From positions 186,001-250,000 of the forward strand of contig NZ_WIXI01000022.1 in assembly GCF_009617585.1 (NCBI RefSeq): DNA of 64,000 nt, given 5' to 3'. Made by a program: the position numbers and the translations under genes. The notes under the pieces are model-generated. The model was not told the origin of the DNA. It saw nothing but the letters and a program-made list of their open reading frames with translations, and did not search any database. Below, in pieces: positions 56,957 through 64,000 of this stretch. Within the stretch, counting starts at the first letter, position 1. Every line of letters begins with the position of its first letter. This stretch comes from Endobacterium cereale (GTDB taxonomy: Bacteria; Pseudomonadota; Alphaproteobacteria; Rhizobiales; Rhizobiaceae).

Positions 56957-57342
56957 GATTTCTGCTCGACTCCCATCTGTTGGTCTGGCTGGCAGCGCAA
57001 ACGACCAAACTACCTATGGCGGCTCGGCAAATCATTGAAGACGATCGTAATACGCTTTTCTTAAGTTCCGCGAGCATTTGGGAATTGACGATCAAATACA
57101 CACTGGGCAGAGACGAAATTCCGGTTCACCCAAAGGTTTTGCATCGCTCACTTCAATATAACGATTTCCAGGAGCTCGAAATCAGAAGCGATCACGCCTT
57201 TGCGCTGGAAAGACTACCGCCCATCCACAAAGACCCATTCGACCGAATCCTCATCGCGCAGGCGATCTCCGAGGACATGATGCTCATGACCTCGGACGAA
57301 ACGATTGCCCAATATGAAGGGCCGATCCGGCTGGTGCGTTAG
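56953..57342 (+). CDS. PIN-domain toxin (VapC-like ribonuclease)
   Basis: 129 residues. PIN signature residues are present: LLDSHLLVWLA (first Asp), ASIWELTIKY (Glu), and DPFDRILIAQA with TSDETIAQY (further acids). It probably cuts RNA. GTG start inside the antitoxin stop (GTGA). Its stop overlaps the olsB stop on the opposite strand by 4 bases (TTAG), so the module sits very tightly between tme and olsB. Confidence 0.92.
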   Translation: MRFLLDSHLLVWLAAQTTKLPMAARQIIEDDRNTLFLSSASIWELTIKYTLGRDEIPVHPKVLHRSLQYNDFQELEIRSDHAFALERLPPIHKDPFDRILIAQAISEDMMLMTSDETIAQYEGPIRLVR

Positions 57343-58211
57343 CTCGCGAACCGGCCGGCATCGGCGCCGAAATGATTGATATAGCGACCGGAGATGACGG
57401 CGATGGGGAGCACGATCAGCACGTCCGTGGTGTTGAAGGCCTGATCGACCACGGCGCCGTCACCGATCATGGCGCCGAGACGCAGATAACCCTTTACGAG
57501 CGGCGGCATGGCCGACAGTGCCTGACGCGGGTTGATTTCTTCTGCAGGCACCATGTTCATGTTTTTGTAGAGTTCCGGTAGCGCCGAAACCATCCACTCG
57601 TCCTTCACCTGCGAATTGTGGTGGAGGAAGGAGAGCGCCAGTGCGTGTTCCTGCGGATCGATGCCCGGGAACGAAGCGCAACCGAACATGGCATCCATAC
57701 CGTGTTTCAGCGCATAGGCCCAGTTGCCCAACCAGAGAAGCTCGACGGTGCGCTTGGTGCGATAGTCAGGCAGGACACAGGAACGGCCAAGCTCCATGAA
57801 CTGTTTTCCCGAATGACGGGCGAGAAGCGGCGCGAGATCGAATTCTGACGAAGAATAGAAGCCGCCATGGGCCATCGCCACTTCCTGGCGCAGCAACCGA
57901 TAGGTGCCGACGATCTGGTCTTCAATGTCACCTTCGATGGCATGATCCAAAACGAGAAGATGGTCACAAATATCGTCGAATGCATCGAAATCGCGCTGCC
58001 GTCGCATCGCTTCCGCCGGCAATTGTGCGCCCATTTCCTCAACAAAGACACGATAACGGACGGCCTGCGCAGCGTCGATCTCGCGGGAAGATCTGGCAAG
58101 GCGGGTTTCGAGAGTGCCTATCCGGCCGAATACGTCCGTGCCCGCAGGGGGCTGCGGGACAAGCTGGTTAGTTTCGATGGCGACGCCCCGAGTCAGCAGT
58201 TCGACAGTCAT
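57339..58211 (-). CDS. olsB: Ornithine lipid synthesis N-acyltransferase OlsB
   Basis: 290 residues. Acyl-ACP-dependent N-acyltransferase of the OlsB family: QAVRYRVFVEEMGAQLPAEA, DHLLVLDHAI, VGTYRLLRQEVA, ELGRSCVLPDYRTKRTVELL and FGCASFPGIDPQEHALALSF. It makes lyso-ornithine lipid from ornithine and a hydroxy-acyl group, the first step; OlsA (30.1-31.0 kb) would do the second. The start at 58211 follows ACGGGCG. Its 3' end overlaps the PIN gene by 4 bases. Confidence 0.92.
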   Translation of the reverse strand: MTVELLTRGVAIETNQLVPQPPAGTDVFGRIGTLETRLARSSREIDAAQAVRYRVFVEEMGAQLPAEAMRRQRDFDAFDDICDHLLVLDHAIEGDIEDQIVGTYRLLRQEVAMAHGGFYSSSEFDLAPLLARHSGKQFMELGRSCVLPDYRTKRTVELLWLGNWAYALKHGMDAMFGCASFPGIDPQEHALALSFLHHNSQVKDEWMVSALPELYKNMNMVPAEEINPRQALSAMPPLVKGYLRLGAMIGDGAVVDQAFNTTDVLIVLPIAVISGRYINHFGADAGRFAS

Positions 58212-58303
58212 TTTTTTCGCCCGTAAATAGCGCTTCGATGGCTGTCATAAATCATTTCCATGCGACATTGCCGTGACAGTGTTTGTCACATTGGCTGGCG
58301 ACG

Positions 58304-60451
58304 TCAAGATGCCTGACGCATGGCTGCCGTTCCGAATTGCCGCACCGAGGACAGAAGTGCGTCTGGCGTGACCGGCTTTTCCATGACATGTGCGGCACCG
58401 GCCGAGATGACCTGTGCATGCTGGCTTTCCCTGCTCTCGCCTGTGAGAATTATGACAGGCAGGTTTTGGCCGCGGAGGCTTGATGCGGACGTGATGTTGC
58501 CGAGGGCTTCAATGATCTCACCGCCCGGCATATGCATGTCCGAAATAACAAGATCGGGTGGCGTATCGCCGCAGGCGGCAGACAAGAGCGAAGGGAAATC
58601 CGCAACACGCGTGACCGTATGTCCGGAGCGTTTCAGAATGGTGGCATAAAGCATAGCGCTGACGGCATCGTCCTCGGCAAGCACGATGGACAGGCCCGGT
58701 TGAGCCGTCGCTCTGGTCTCGATAGTCGGCGCCGAGCCTGGCGTTTCGACCAACGTCGCGGCGGCTGGCTCGCGACCGCCTAAACGCCCACGCAGGACAT
58801 CGATCAGCGTGCGTTCGCGTAGAGGACGGATGAGCCAGGCGTCATACAGTTCCTGTGGCTGGCTGCCACGATCTTCGGGGTTGACCAGAAGAATACGACG
58901 CAGACCATCATGAACGAGCGTACCGGCGGGGCCACCGGCGAGACGGTGATCAACGATGAGATCGGTGAAGCGATCCGCACCTCTGCCCGCATCCTCGATC
59001 CGCCTTTCGGCCTCGGCATTGCTACCAACCTGAATGCATGTGCCACCCAGCGTTTCGATCAGGCCGATGATGGCCGAAGAAGACGGGCCTTGCGGTGCAA
59101 GCAGCAGCACGCGAGATGGGCGCAAAGCCTCGGCGCGGCCAGACGGCTGAGCGCGAGTGCCCTCAACAAAAGCGGCGGCGCTTTCGGTCGGCGCCAGCGG
59201 CAGGCGGATGGTGAAGGTGGAGCCGACGCCCTTTTCGCTTTCCACAGAAAGGGAGCCGCCGAATTCCTGTACGATACGATGCGAAATCGCCATGCCGAGA
59301 CCGGTTCCGCCACTGCGGGCCTCGGCCGTGCCTGCCTGTTCGAATTCGCCGAAAATACGCGCTTGTTCTTCCGCTGTCATGCCGGGGCCGGTGTCGGATA
59401 CGGTGATGACGACGTTTTCCGTTTCCGGCCAGGCGCGGATGAGGACACCGCCTGTCTGGGTAAACTTCACCGCATTGCCGATAACGTTGAACAGCACCTG
59501 ACGCAGGCGGGCGGGATCGAAATCGTGCAGATCCGGCAGGTCGGACATGACGGTTGCGCCGATTTCCACCTGCTTTTCGTGGGCGCGCGGGGCAACCATT
59601 TCCATAACGCTTTCGATCAACTGGCGCAGGTTCTCGGCGCGCGTGTTGAGCTTGAAGCGACCGGCTTCCATGGTGGAATAGTCGAGAAGATCATCGACCA
59701 GCTGGGCGAGTGCCTGCCCGGCCTGGCGGATGCCGCCGATATAGTTCTGCTGCTCCGGCGACAGATGCGTGCGGCCGAGAAGCTGTCCCATGCCAAGAAT
59801 GCCGTTGAGCGGGGTGCGCAACTCGTGCACGACCGTAGCAAGCTGGCGGGATTTGGTGAGATTGAGCGCTTCGGCTTTCAGCCGCGCAACTTCCTGTTCT
59901 TCGCGTGCCAGACGTTCCTCGGTGACATCGCGAGCAAAACCGTGCAGCATAACGTTGCTGTCGGCGTCGCGGACAGGAACATCGCGCCACCAGAAGATGC
60001 GAAAACCGGATGGACCGGTGATTTCAAGATCGCGACCCGTGAGTGTCGGCTCTGCGAGATCGATCGGCTGGGCGGACTGGGCACGAGCACGAAATCCAAG
60101 CCCTTCGAGCGTGCGACCTTCAGGTGCGTCGCAACGGGTCAGCCGCCGGAAGATGCCATTGGCATCGACGATACGACCATCGACCGTGCGGGTGACGGCA
60201 ACCTCGCCGAGAGCATCGGCCAAATTGGCGGGATCGATGGGCGGAGCGGCGACGGAAACCGGCGCCCCGCGGTGACTGCCGAGACGGGAAAAGAAGTTCA
60301 GCCAGGCCGGACTTGGCGGTGTTTCCGCAACGGCCTGCTTTGGAAAGGCGATCGGAGCCGCAGCATCGTCGCGTGCGCGCTCCTCCTCGGACGGTGCCGG
60401 GGCACCGAAGGCAGCGATCAGACGATTTTGCATGTCGGCTATCTTGCGCAT
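58304..60451 (-). CDS. Hybrid sensor histidine kinase with two receiver-like domains
   Basis: 715 residues, no membrane segment. PAS-like domain (about 78-180), HisKA with VHELRTPLNG (His209), HATPase_c with NVIGNAVKF, DTGPGM and GGTGLGMAIS (about 310-420), a degenerate receiver (about 447-558) and an intact C-terminal receiver (587-712; acidic AEDDA, Asp638 in ISDMHMPGG, Lys in VMEKPVTP). The first receiver lacks the acidic pair (LLLAPQGP) and has Arg in place of the Lys, so it is probably inactive. A cytoplasmic sensor; the signal and partner are unknown. Confidence 0.93.
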   Translation of the reverse strand: MRKIADMQNRLIAAFGAPAPSEEERARDDAAAPIAFPKQAVAETPPSPAWLNFFSRLGSHRGAPVSVAAPPIDPANLADALGEVAVTRTVDGRIVDANGIFRRLTRCDAPEGRTLEGLGFRARAQSAQPIDLAEPTLTGRDLEITGPSGFRIFWWRDVPVRDADSNVMLHGFARDVTEERLAREEQEVARLKAEALNLTKSRQLATVVHELRTPLNGILGMGQLLGRTHLSPEQQNYIGGIRQAGQALAQLVDDLLDYSTMEAGRFKLNTRAENLRQLIESVMEMVAPRAHEKQVEIGATVMSDLPDLHDFDPARLRQVLFNVIGNAVKFTQTGGVLIRAWPETENVVITVSDTGPGMTAEEQARIFGEFEQAGTAEARSGGTGLGMAISHRIVQEFGGSLSVESEKGVGSTFTIRLPLAPTESAAAFVEGTRAQPSGRAEALRPSRVLLLAPQGPSSSAIIGLIETLGGTCIQVGSNAEAERRIEDAGRGADRFTDLIVDHRLAGGPAGTLVHDGLRRILLVNPEDRGSQPQELYDAWLIRPLRERTLIDVLRGRLGGREPAAATLVETPGSAPTIETRATAQPGLSIVLAEDDAVSAMLYATILKRSGHTVTRVADFPSLLSAACGDTPPDLVISDMHMPGGEIIEALGNITSASSLRGQNLPVIILTGESRESQHAQVISAGAAHVMEKPVTPDALLSSVRQFGTAAMRQAS

Positions 60452-60506
60452 GTTTAAAAACTAACATGCGCTTCCTTCCGAATGCTTTCGGGCGAAGGTT
60501 AATGGT

Positions 60507-61028
60507 TTAGATTTTTGGCTGTTCGGGTTTCTTGCGGATCGAACCCAGAATCTCATCCAGAATGACACAGCCGGCCCCGATGGTGATGAAACTGTCGGCG
60601 AGGTTGAAGACGGCGAAGGACCAGGTGGATGTATAGAACAGAATGTAATCGATCACATGGCCATAAAGGAAACGGTCGAACAGGTTACCGAGCGCACCGG
60701 CTATGATGAAGGCGAAACCGGCATGGGCAAAAGTGCGATCCGCCGGGGTTCGGCGCCACAACCAGATGACGAAGGCGCAGATGGCGAGGCGCATGGTAAC
60801 GATGAACCAGCCATCCATATGATCGAGCATGGAGAAGGCAACGCCGGTATTATAGGTGCGATACAGTGCCAGCATGGGCACGACATGCACCGCCTCCTCC
60901 AGCGGCAGGTAATTGTCGACCGCGATCTTGATGATCTGGTCGAGGATGAGGGCAATGATGATGAAGATCGCGATCGGCAGCGGCCGCGAGAGAAGCGTCG
61001 GTCGAAGCGGGGCGGTTTCGGTCGTCAT
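60507..61028 (-). CDS. lspA: Prolipoprotein signal peptidase (signal peptidase II)
   Basis: 173 residues, four membrane segments. The catalytic aspartates lie in [20 protein letters not shown] and [14 protein letters not shown]. It removes the signal peptide of lipoproteins before Lnt (24-25.7 kb) adds the last acyl chain. AAAAGGA precedes the ATG. It follows the TrmH-like gene by 11 bp. Confidence 0.96.
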   Translation of the reverse strand: MTTETAPLRPTLLSRPLPIAIFIIIALILDQIIKIAVDNYLPLEEAVHVVPMLALYRTYNTGVAFSMLDHMDGWFIVTMRLAICAFVIWLWRRTPADRTFAHAGFAFIIAGALGNLFDRFLYGHVIDYILFYTSTWSFAVFNLADSFITIGAGCVILDEILGSIRKKPEQPKI

Positions 61029-61039
61029 GCCGGTCCTTT

Positions 61040-61900
61040 TCAGATTTTCAGAAGATGGCGGCGGGCTTCGAACAGCATGACCGCCGTTGCCACCGCGAGA
61101 TTGAGGCTGTCTGCCAGACCCTGCTGCGGAATACGCACCAGACGCGTGGCCGATTTGGCAAGATTTTCCGGCAGACCCGACTGTTCGTTGCCCATCAGGA
61201 TCACGACCGGCTTTTTCGAATAATCGACCGTGCGGTAATCAACCGAACCTGCCAGATGCGTGGCGACGATTTCCGCGCCGGCATGTTTTTGCCAGGACAG
61301 GAATTCTTCGACCGAAGCGCGGATCAAAGGTGTAGCAAAGATCGAGCCCATGGTAGCGCGCACGGTTTCCAGCGAAAACGGGTCGGTGCATTCCCCAACC
61401 AGAATGACGCCGGAAGCGCCGGCGGCATCGGCGGTGCGGATGATTGTGCCGAGGTTGCCGGGATCACGTACCCGATCCAGCGCGACAAAGGTCTGGCCGT
61501 TTTCCGGGCGGATGTCCGACAGGCGGGTCCAGCGGCTTTCAAAGATGCCGACAACCATCTGCGGATTGTCGCGGCGGGTGATCGACGACAGAACCTTCTC
61601 ACTGACTTCCAGCACAAGGCCGCCATTGGCGACGGTCTTTGTCGCCACCTGTTCGACCAGCGGTTTACCCTTGGCGGCCTTGGCATAAACCAGCGTGCGG
61701 ATCTTCCAACCGAGTTCCAGCGCATCGATGACCAGCTTCAGGCCCTCGGCCATAAACGTGCCGGTTTCCTCGCGGGTCTTCTTGTCGGACAGCGCCTTGA
61801 TGTCCTTGACGATCGGGTTGGCGAGGCTGGTGACTTCCTTCACCTGGCCGACGCGGCGCGGGCCTTCCCGCCTGAAATCGGAACGATATTCTTCGGTCAT
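61040..61900 (-). CDS. SpoU/TrmH-family RNA 2'-O-methyltransferase
   Basis: 286 residues. An N-terminal substrate-binding domain ([20 protein letters not shown]) precedes the SPOUT knot: [40 protein letters not shown] and [20 protein letters not shown]. It resembles RlmB/TsnR-type rRNA methyltransferases; the target site is not known. Its start overlaps the stop of the upstream methyltransferase gene (ATGA). Confidence 0.93.
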   Translation of the reverse strand: MTEEYRSDFRREGPRRVGQVKEVTSLANPIVKDIKALSDKKTREETGTFMAEGLKLVIDALELGWKIRTLVYAKAAKGKPLVEQVATKTVANGGLVLEVSEKVLSSITRRDNPQMVVGIFESRWTRLSDIRPENGQTFVALDRVRDPGNLGTIIRTADAAGASGVILVGECTDPFSLETVRATMGSIFATPLIRASVEEFLSWQKHAGAEIVATHLAGSVDYRTVDYSKKPVVILMGNEQSGLPENLAKSATRLVRIPQQGLADSLNLAVATAVMLFEARRHLLKI

Positions 61901-63126
61901 TTCGGCACCCAGCGGGAAAAGAGGGAGGTGGAAAGCGCGCGCTCATGGCTTTTGCCGTCAACACCGGCTTCGCGGATGACGAGTTCGCCGGATTCGACGA
62001 CGCCACCGGCGCCACGCATGGTTTCGCGCATCAGCTCATGGATGGAGTAAAAACTGGCGCGGATGGAATAGGCGGTCAACACGAGGCCGACGGCTTTTGG
62101 CGACAGAAGCTCGCGGCAGATATCCAGCATGTTCGGTAGATGCTCGAACAGGTGCCAGACCTCGCCATTCGGCCCGCGCCCGAATTTCGGCGGATCGGTG
62201 AGAATGATGTCGTATTTGCTGCCACGCCGTTCCTCGCGCTGGATGAACTTCATGGCGTCCTCGCAGATCCAGCGGATCGGAGCGCGTTCAAGACCAGCGA
62301 GTGCCTGATTTTCACGGGCCCAACCGATCGCCTTTTTCGAGGCATCGACATGGGTGACCTCGGCGCCGGCACCTGCTGCCACCAGTGAAGCGACGCCTGT
62401 GTAACCGAAGAGGTTCAGAACCTTCAGCGGGCGATCGGCTTTTTCCTGTTGTTCCTTGACCCACGCCCAATGGACGATCTGTTCCGGGAACACACCGACA
62501 TGGCGGAAGGACGTGAAACGACCGAGAAAATCGATGCCGAGCAGCGACAGAGGCCATGTTTCGCCGAGCGCATCCTTGGGGAAACGCCAGCGGCCCATGC
62601 CGTCCTCGTCGGTATCGCCGGTGAAAACGGCGTCGGCATTGTCCCAGATGTGTTCGGGCAGAGCCGGCTTCCAGAGCGCCTGCGCTTCCGGGCGCACGAT
62701 ACGGTAAGGCCCGTATTGCTCGAGCTTCAGCCCATTGCCGGTATCGATCAGATGAAAATCACCGGCGCCGGTGGATTCGAGAATGACCGGAATACGTTCG
62801 GGTGGGCGTTCGCCGCTGCGCTTGATCATCAGGCGCTGTTCGGCACTCGCCGCCTGCCGGGCTTCGGCCTCACGCAAATTGCCGAACTGCGCATGTTCGC
62901 TACGCTGCGGACGTGGTTTTGCTTCGACGCGCTGTTCCTGCGGACGAGTAGCCTTGAAAGGCTTCGCCGATGAACGCTCATTGTGAGACGCACCGGCCGG
63001 CTTGCCGGACGGACGGGCTGGCTTGGCGGCCGATTTACCCGCCGATTGGCCGGGAGCCTTGCCAACTGTCTTGCCGGCCGGTTTTCCGGCGGGGCGCGAT
63101 CCCGGGCGCCGTTCCTTGTTCTTCAT
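61897..63126 (-). CDS. Class I SAM-dependent methyltransferase (RlmI-like) with basic tail
   Basis: 409 residues from ATG 63126 (63132 also possible). The first about 110 residues are low-complexity Lys/Pro/Ala/Gly (RPAGKPAGKTVGKAPGQSAG). A PUA-less substrate region and a Rossmann methyltransferase follow, with VLNLFGYTGVASLVAAGAGA, HVDASKKAIGWARENQALAG and IILTDPPKFGRGPNG (DPPKF). It resembles rRNA m5C/RlmI-type enzymes. The basic tail may bind RNA. Coupled to the TrmH-like gene. Confidence 0.88.
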   Translation of the reverse strand: MKNKERRPGSRPAGKPAGKTVGKAPGQSAGKSAAKPARPSGKPAGASHNERSSAKPFKATRPQEQRVEAKPRPQRSEHAQFGNLREAEARQAASAEQRLMIKRSGERPPERIPVILESTGAGDFHLIDTGNGLKLEQYGPYRIVRPEAQALWKPALPEHIWDNADAVFTGDTDEDGMGRWRFPKDALGETWPLSLLGIDFLGRFTSFRHVGVFPEQIVHWAWVKEQQEKADRPLKVLNLFGYTGVASLVAAGAGAEVTHVDASKKAIGWARENQALAGLERAPIRWICEDAMKFIQREERRGSKYDIILTDPPKFGRGPNGEVWHLFEHLPNMLDICRELLSPKAVGLVLTAYSIRASFYSIHELMRETMRGAGGVVESGELVIREAGVDGKSHERALSTSLFSRWVPK

Positions 63127-63287
63127 GGTCATTTTCCCGAGCACGATCAGGCCGATCCGGTCGGGCCTTCCTTTATCTGGCGTGCAAATAGCATTGCCGC
63201 GCCCCTTGGCAAAGGGCTTTCCCTTTCGCAGATAGGTGACAAAAGACGAAATAAGCGGCATTGCCGCACCGAGAAAAGGAGAAGCCC

Positions 63288-63761
63288 ATGGACGTGACCG
63301 GCGAGGAACGCATCGCAGCGAGCCGTGACAAGGTATGGGCCGGGCTCAATAACGCGGAAATCCTGAAGCACTGCATTCCTCATTGCAAAAGCCTGGATTG
63401 GCAATCGGACAGAGAACTCGTCGCCGTTATCCGCATCAAGCTCGGGCCGATTGCCAGCAATTTTTCCGGCACGATCACACTGTCGAACGTGAACGCCCCC
63501 GCAAGCTATCGGCTTTCTGCAGCGGGAAAGGGTGGCATTCTCGGTTTTGCACAGGGAGCAGCCGATGTGGAACTGATCGAGTATGGCGACGAGACGATCC
63601 TGCGTTACGTGGCTGCGGCGGAACTTGGCGGACGACTGGCACAGCTCGGGTCAAAACTGATCGGTGCCGCCACACAGCGACTGGCTGCGCGGTTCTTTTC
63701 GGATTTTAATGATGCTGTGAGTGGGCGGAAAACGTTACATCACGCCGGCGCACCGAAATAG
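63288..63761 (+). CDS. CoxG-like SRPBCC-domain protein
   Basis: 157 residues. SRPBCC fold with MDVTGEERIAASRDKVWAGL, NNAEILKHCIPHCKSLDW and GRLAQLGSKLIGAATQRLAA, the pattern of CoxG/CO-dehydrogenase subunit G. No cox genes are nearby, so CO oxidation is not implied; many such proteins are stand-alone membrane-recruitment or lipid-binding factors. AGGAGA precedes ATG 63288. Its 3' end overlaps the next minus-strand gene by 22 bp. Confidence 0.9.
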   Translation: MDVTGEERIAASRDKVWAGLNNAEILKHCIPHCKSLDWQSDRELVAVIRIKLGPIASNFSGTITLSNVNAPASYRLSAAGKGGILGFAQGAADVELIEYGDETILRYVAAAELGGRLAQLGSKLIGAATQRLAARFFSDFNDAVSGRKTLHHAGAPK

Positions 63762-63952
63762 TCCTTGAGTGCGGCAAGCTCATTTCGCTCCGCATCCGTA
63801 AAATATGTGGCACAGGCTTCCAGACCTTCGAAAGCCAACAACCATTCGCCAACATTGAAAAATTGGCGGATCGACCTGGTTTCCAACGATCGCTGCTCAA
63901 GCGCAGATGTGAGACGCTCGATGCCTGCAATAGCCTCGTCTTCGGTCAGCAC
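63740..63952 (-). CDS. Small hypothetical protein, possible immunity-type
   Basis: 70 residues from GTG 63952, 7 bp after the end of the truncated gene at the window edge. Helical and acidic (MLTEDEAIAGIERLTSALEQ, FFNVGEWLLAFEGLEACATY, ERNELAALKDYFGAPA). The GEWLLAFEGLE pattern resembles small immunity proteins of the MafI kind, but the match is weak. The overlap with the 3' end of the CoxG-like gene is unusual yet short. Confidence 0.6.
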   Translation of the reverse strand: MLTEDEAIAGIERLTSALEQRSLETRSIRQFFNVGEWLLAFEGLEACATYFTDAERNELAALKDYFGAPA

Positions 63953-63959
63953 GAGATGC

Positions 63960-64000
63960 TTATTTGATCCGCAACTGCTTTGCCTCGACAGGAGAGATCG
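63960..64000 (-). CDS. C-terminal end of a gene cut by the window edge
   Basis: On the minus strand a frame reading ISPVEAKQLRIK ends in TAA at 63962-63960, directly upstream of the small gene. Only 12 codons are visible, so neither the family nor the reality of the gene can be confirmed. Confidence 0.35.
   Translation of the reverse strand, partial: ISPVEAKQLRIK

Noticed and set aside
1..64000. CRISPR arrays, insertion sequences, integrases or prophage genes
   Set aside because: No spaced direct repeats, transposase motifs or phage structural genes were seen anywhere in the window.

Overview
The window is a stretch of high-GC chromosome from an alphaproteobacterium of the Rhizobiaceae, most likely the Agrobacterium/Allorhizobium/Rhizobium group. 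This rests on gene order recalled from rhizobia (rpmH-rnpA-yidC-engB-argB, hsp20-DUF1150, metK next to a PhrR-like regulator, lnt-corC-ybeY-phoH-miaB-olsA-fur-rimI-tsaB-nifU, trpS-murJ-glnD, mutS opposite tme, then olsB and a hybrid kinase). It is supported by ornithine-lipid genes, a ROSE-type RNA thermometer and a Rhizobiales-style palindromic repeat. Most genes are core housekeeping genes. No tRNA, rRNA, insertion sequence, prophage or CRISPR array was found.

Layout: 1-2.2 kb holds a chemoreceptor. 2.4-5.7 kb holds the rpmH-rnpA-yidC-engB cluster behind a clear sigma-70 promoter. 5.8-7.9 kb holds an ECF sigma factor, its RskA-like anti-sigma factor and a secreted fasciclin protein. 8-20.4 kb carries argB, a DNA alkyl-repair protein, a HAD nucleotidase, a four-EF-hand secreted protein, a LOG-family enzyme, dapD-dapE (lysine/peptidoglycan precursor), two tandem paralogous membrane proteins, truA-fmt-def, rmuC and a ribokinase-like gene. 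20.4-21.2 kb is a heat-shock unit: a sigma-32-like promoter, a ROSE-like hairpin, hsp20 and DUF1150. 21.3-35.1 kb is a long leftward block covering methionine activation, lipoprotein acylation, ribosome and tRNA modification, ornithine-lipid synthesis, Fur/Mur, Fe-S assembly and trpS.

35.4-41.5 kb is the accessory part. An unrecognised 413-residue protein with a tandem 21-residue repeat and an M15-type peptidase lie between trpS and murJ. Between murJ and glnD there is a small orphan gene, an orphan choX-type binding protein, the 3' remnant of an unknown gene and a 92-bp near-copy of the glnD 3' region. 44.5-47.7 kb holds a membrane-anchored AraC regulator, a LysR regulator and a divergent Tat-exported metallo-beta-lactamase-fold protein. 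48-58 kb holds uppP, a DUF882 protein, mutS, tme and olsB. Two type II toxin-antitoxin pairs sit in the gaps of this block (ParDE-like after mutS, Phd/PIN between tme and olsB). Each has a perfect inverted repeat just upstream of its antitoxin start. 58-64 kb holds a hybrid histidine kinase, lspA, two RNA-methyltransferase-type genes, a CoxG-like protein and a small gene beside the truncated end of another gene.

The least explained items are the glnD-duplicate/choX island, the 413-residue repeat protein, the metK leader palindrome and the gene pair cut by the right edge. Nothing here is a proven new system. All functional calls come from reading motifs and from recalled family knowledge, with no database search.
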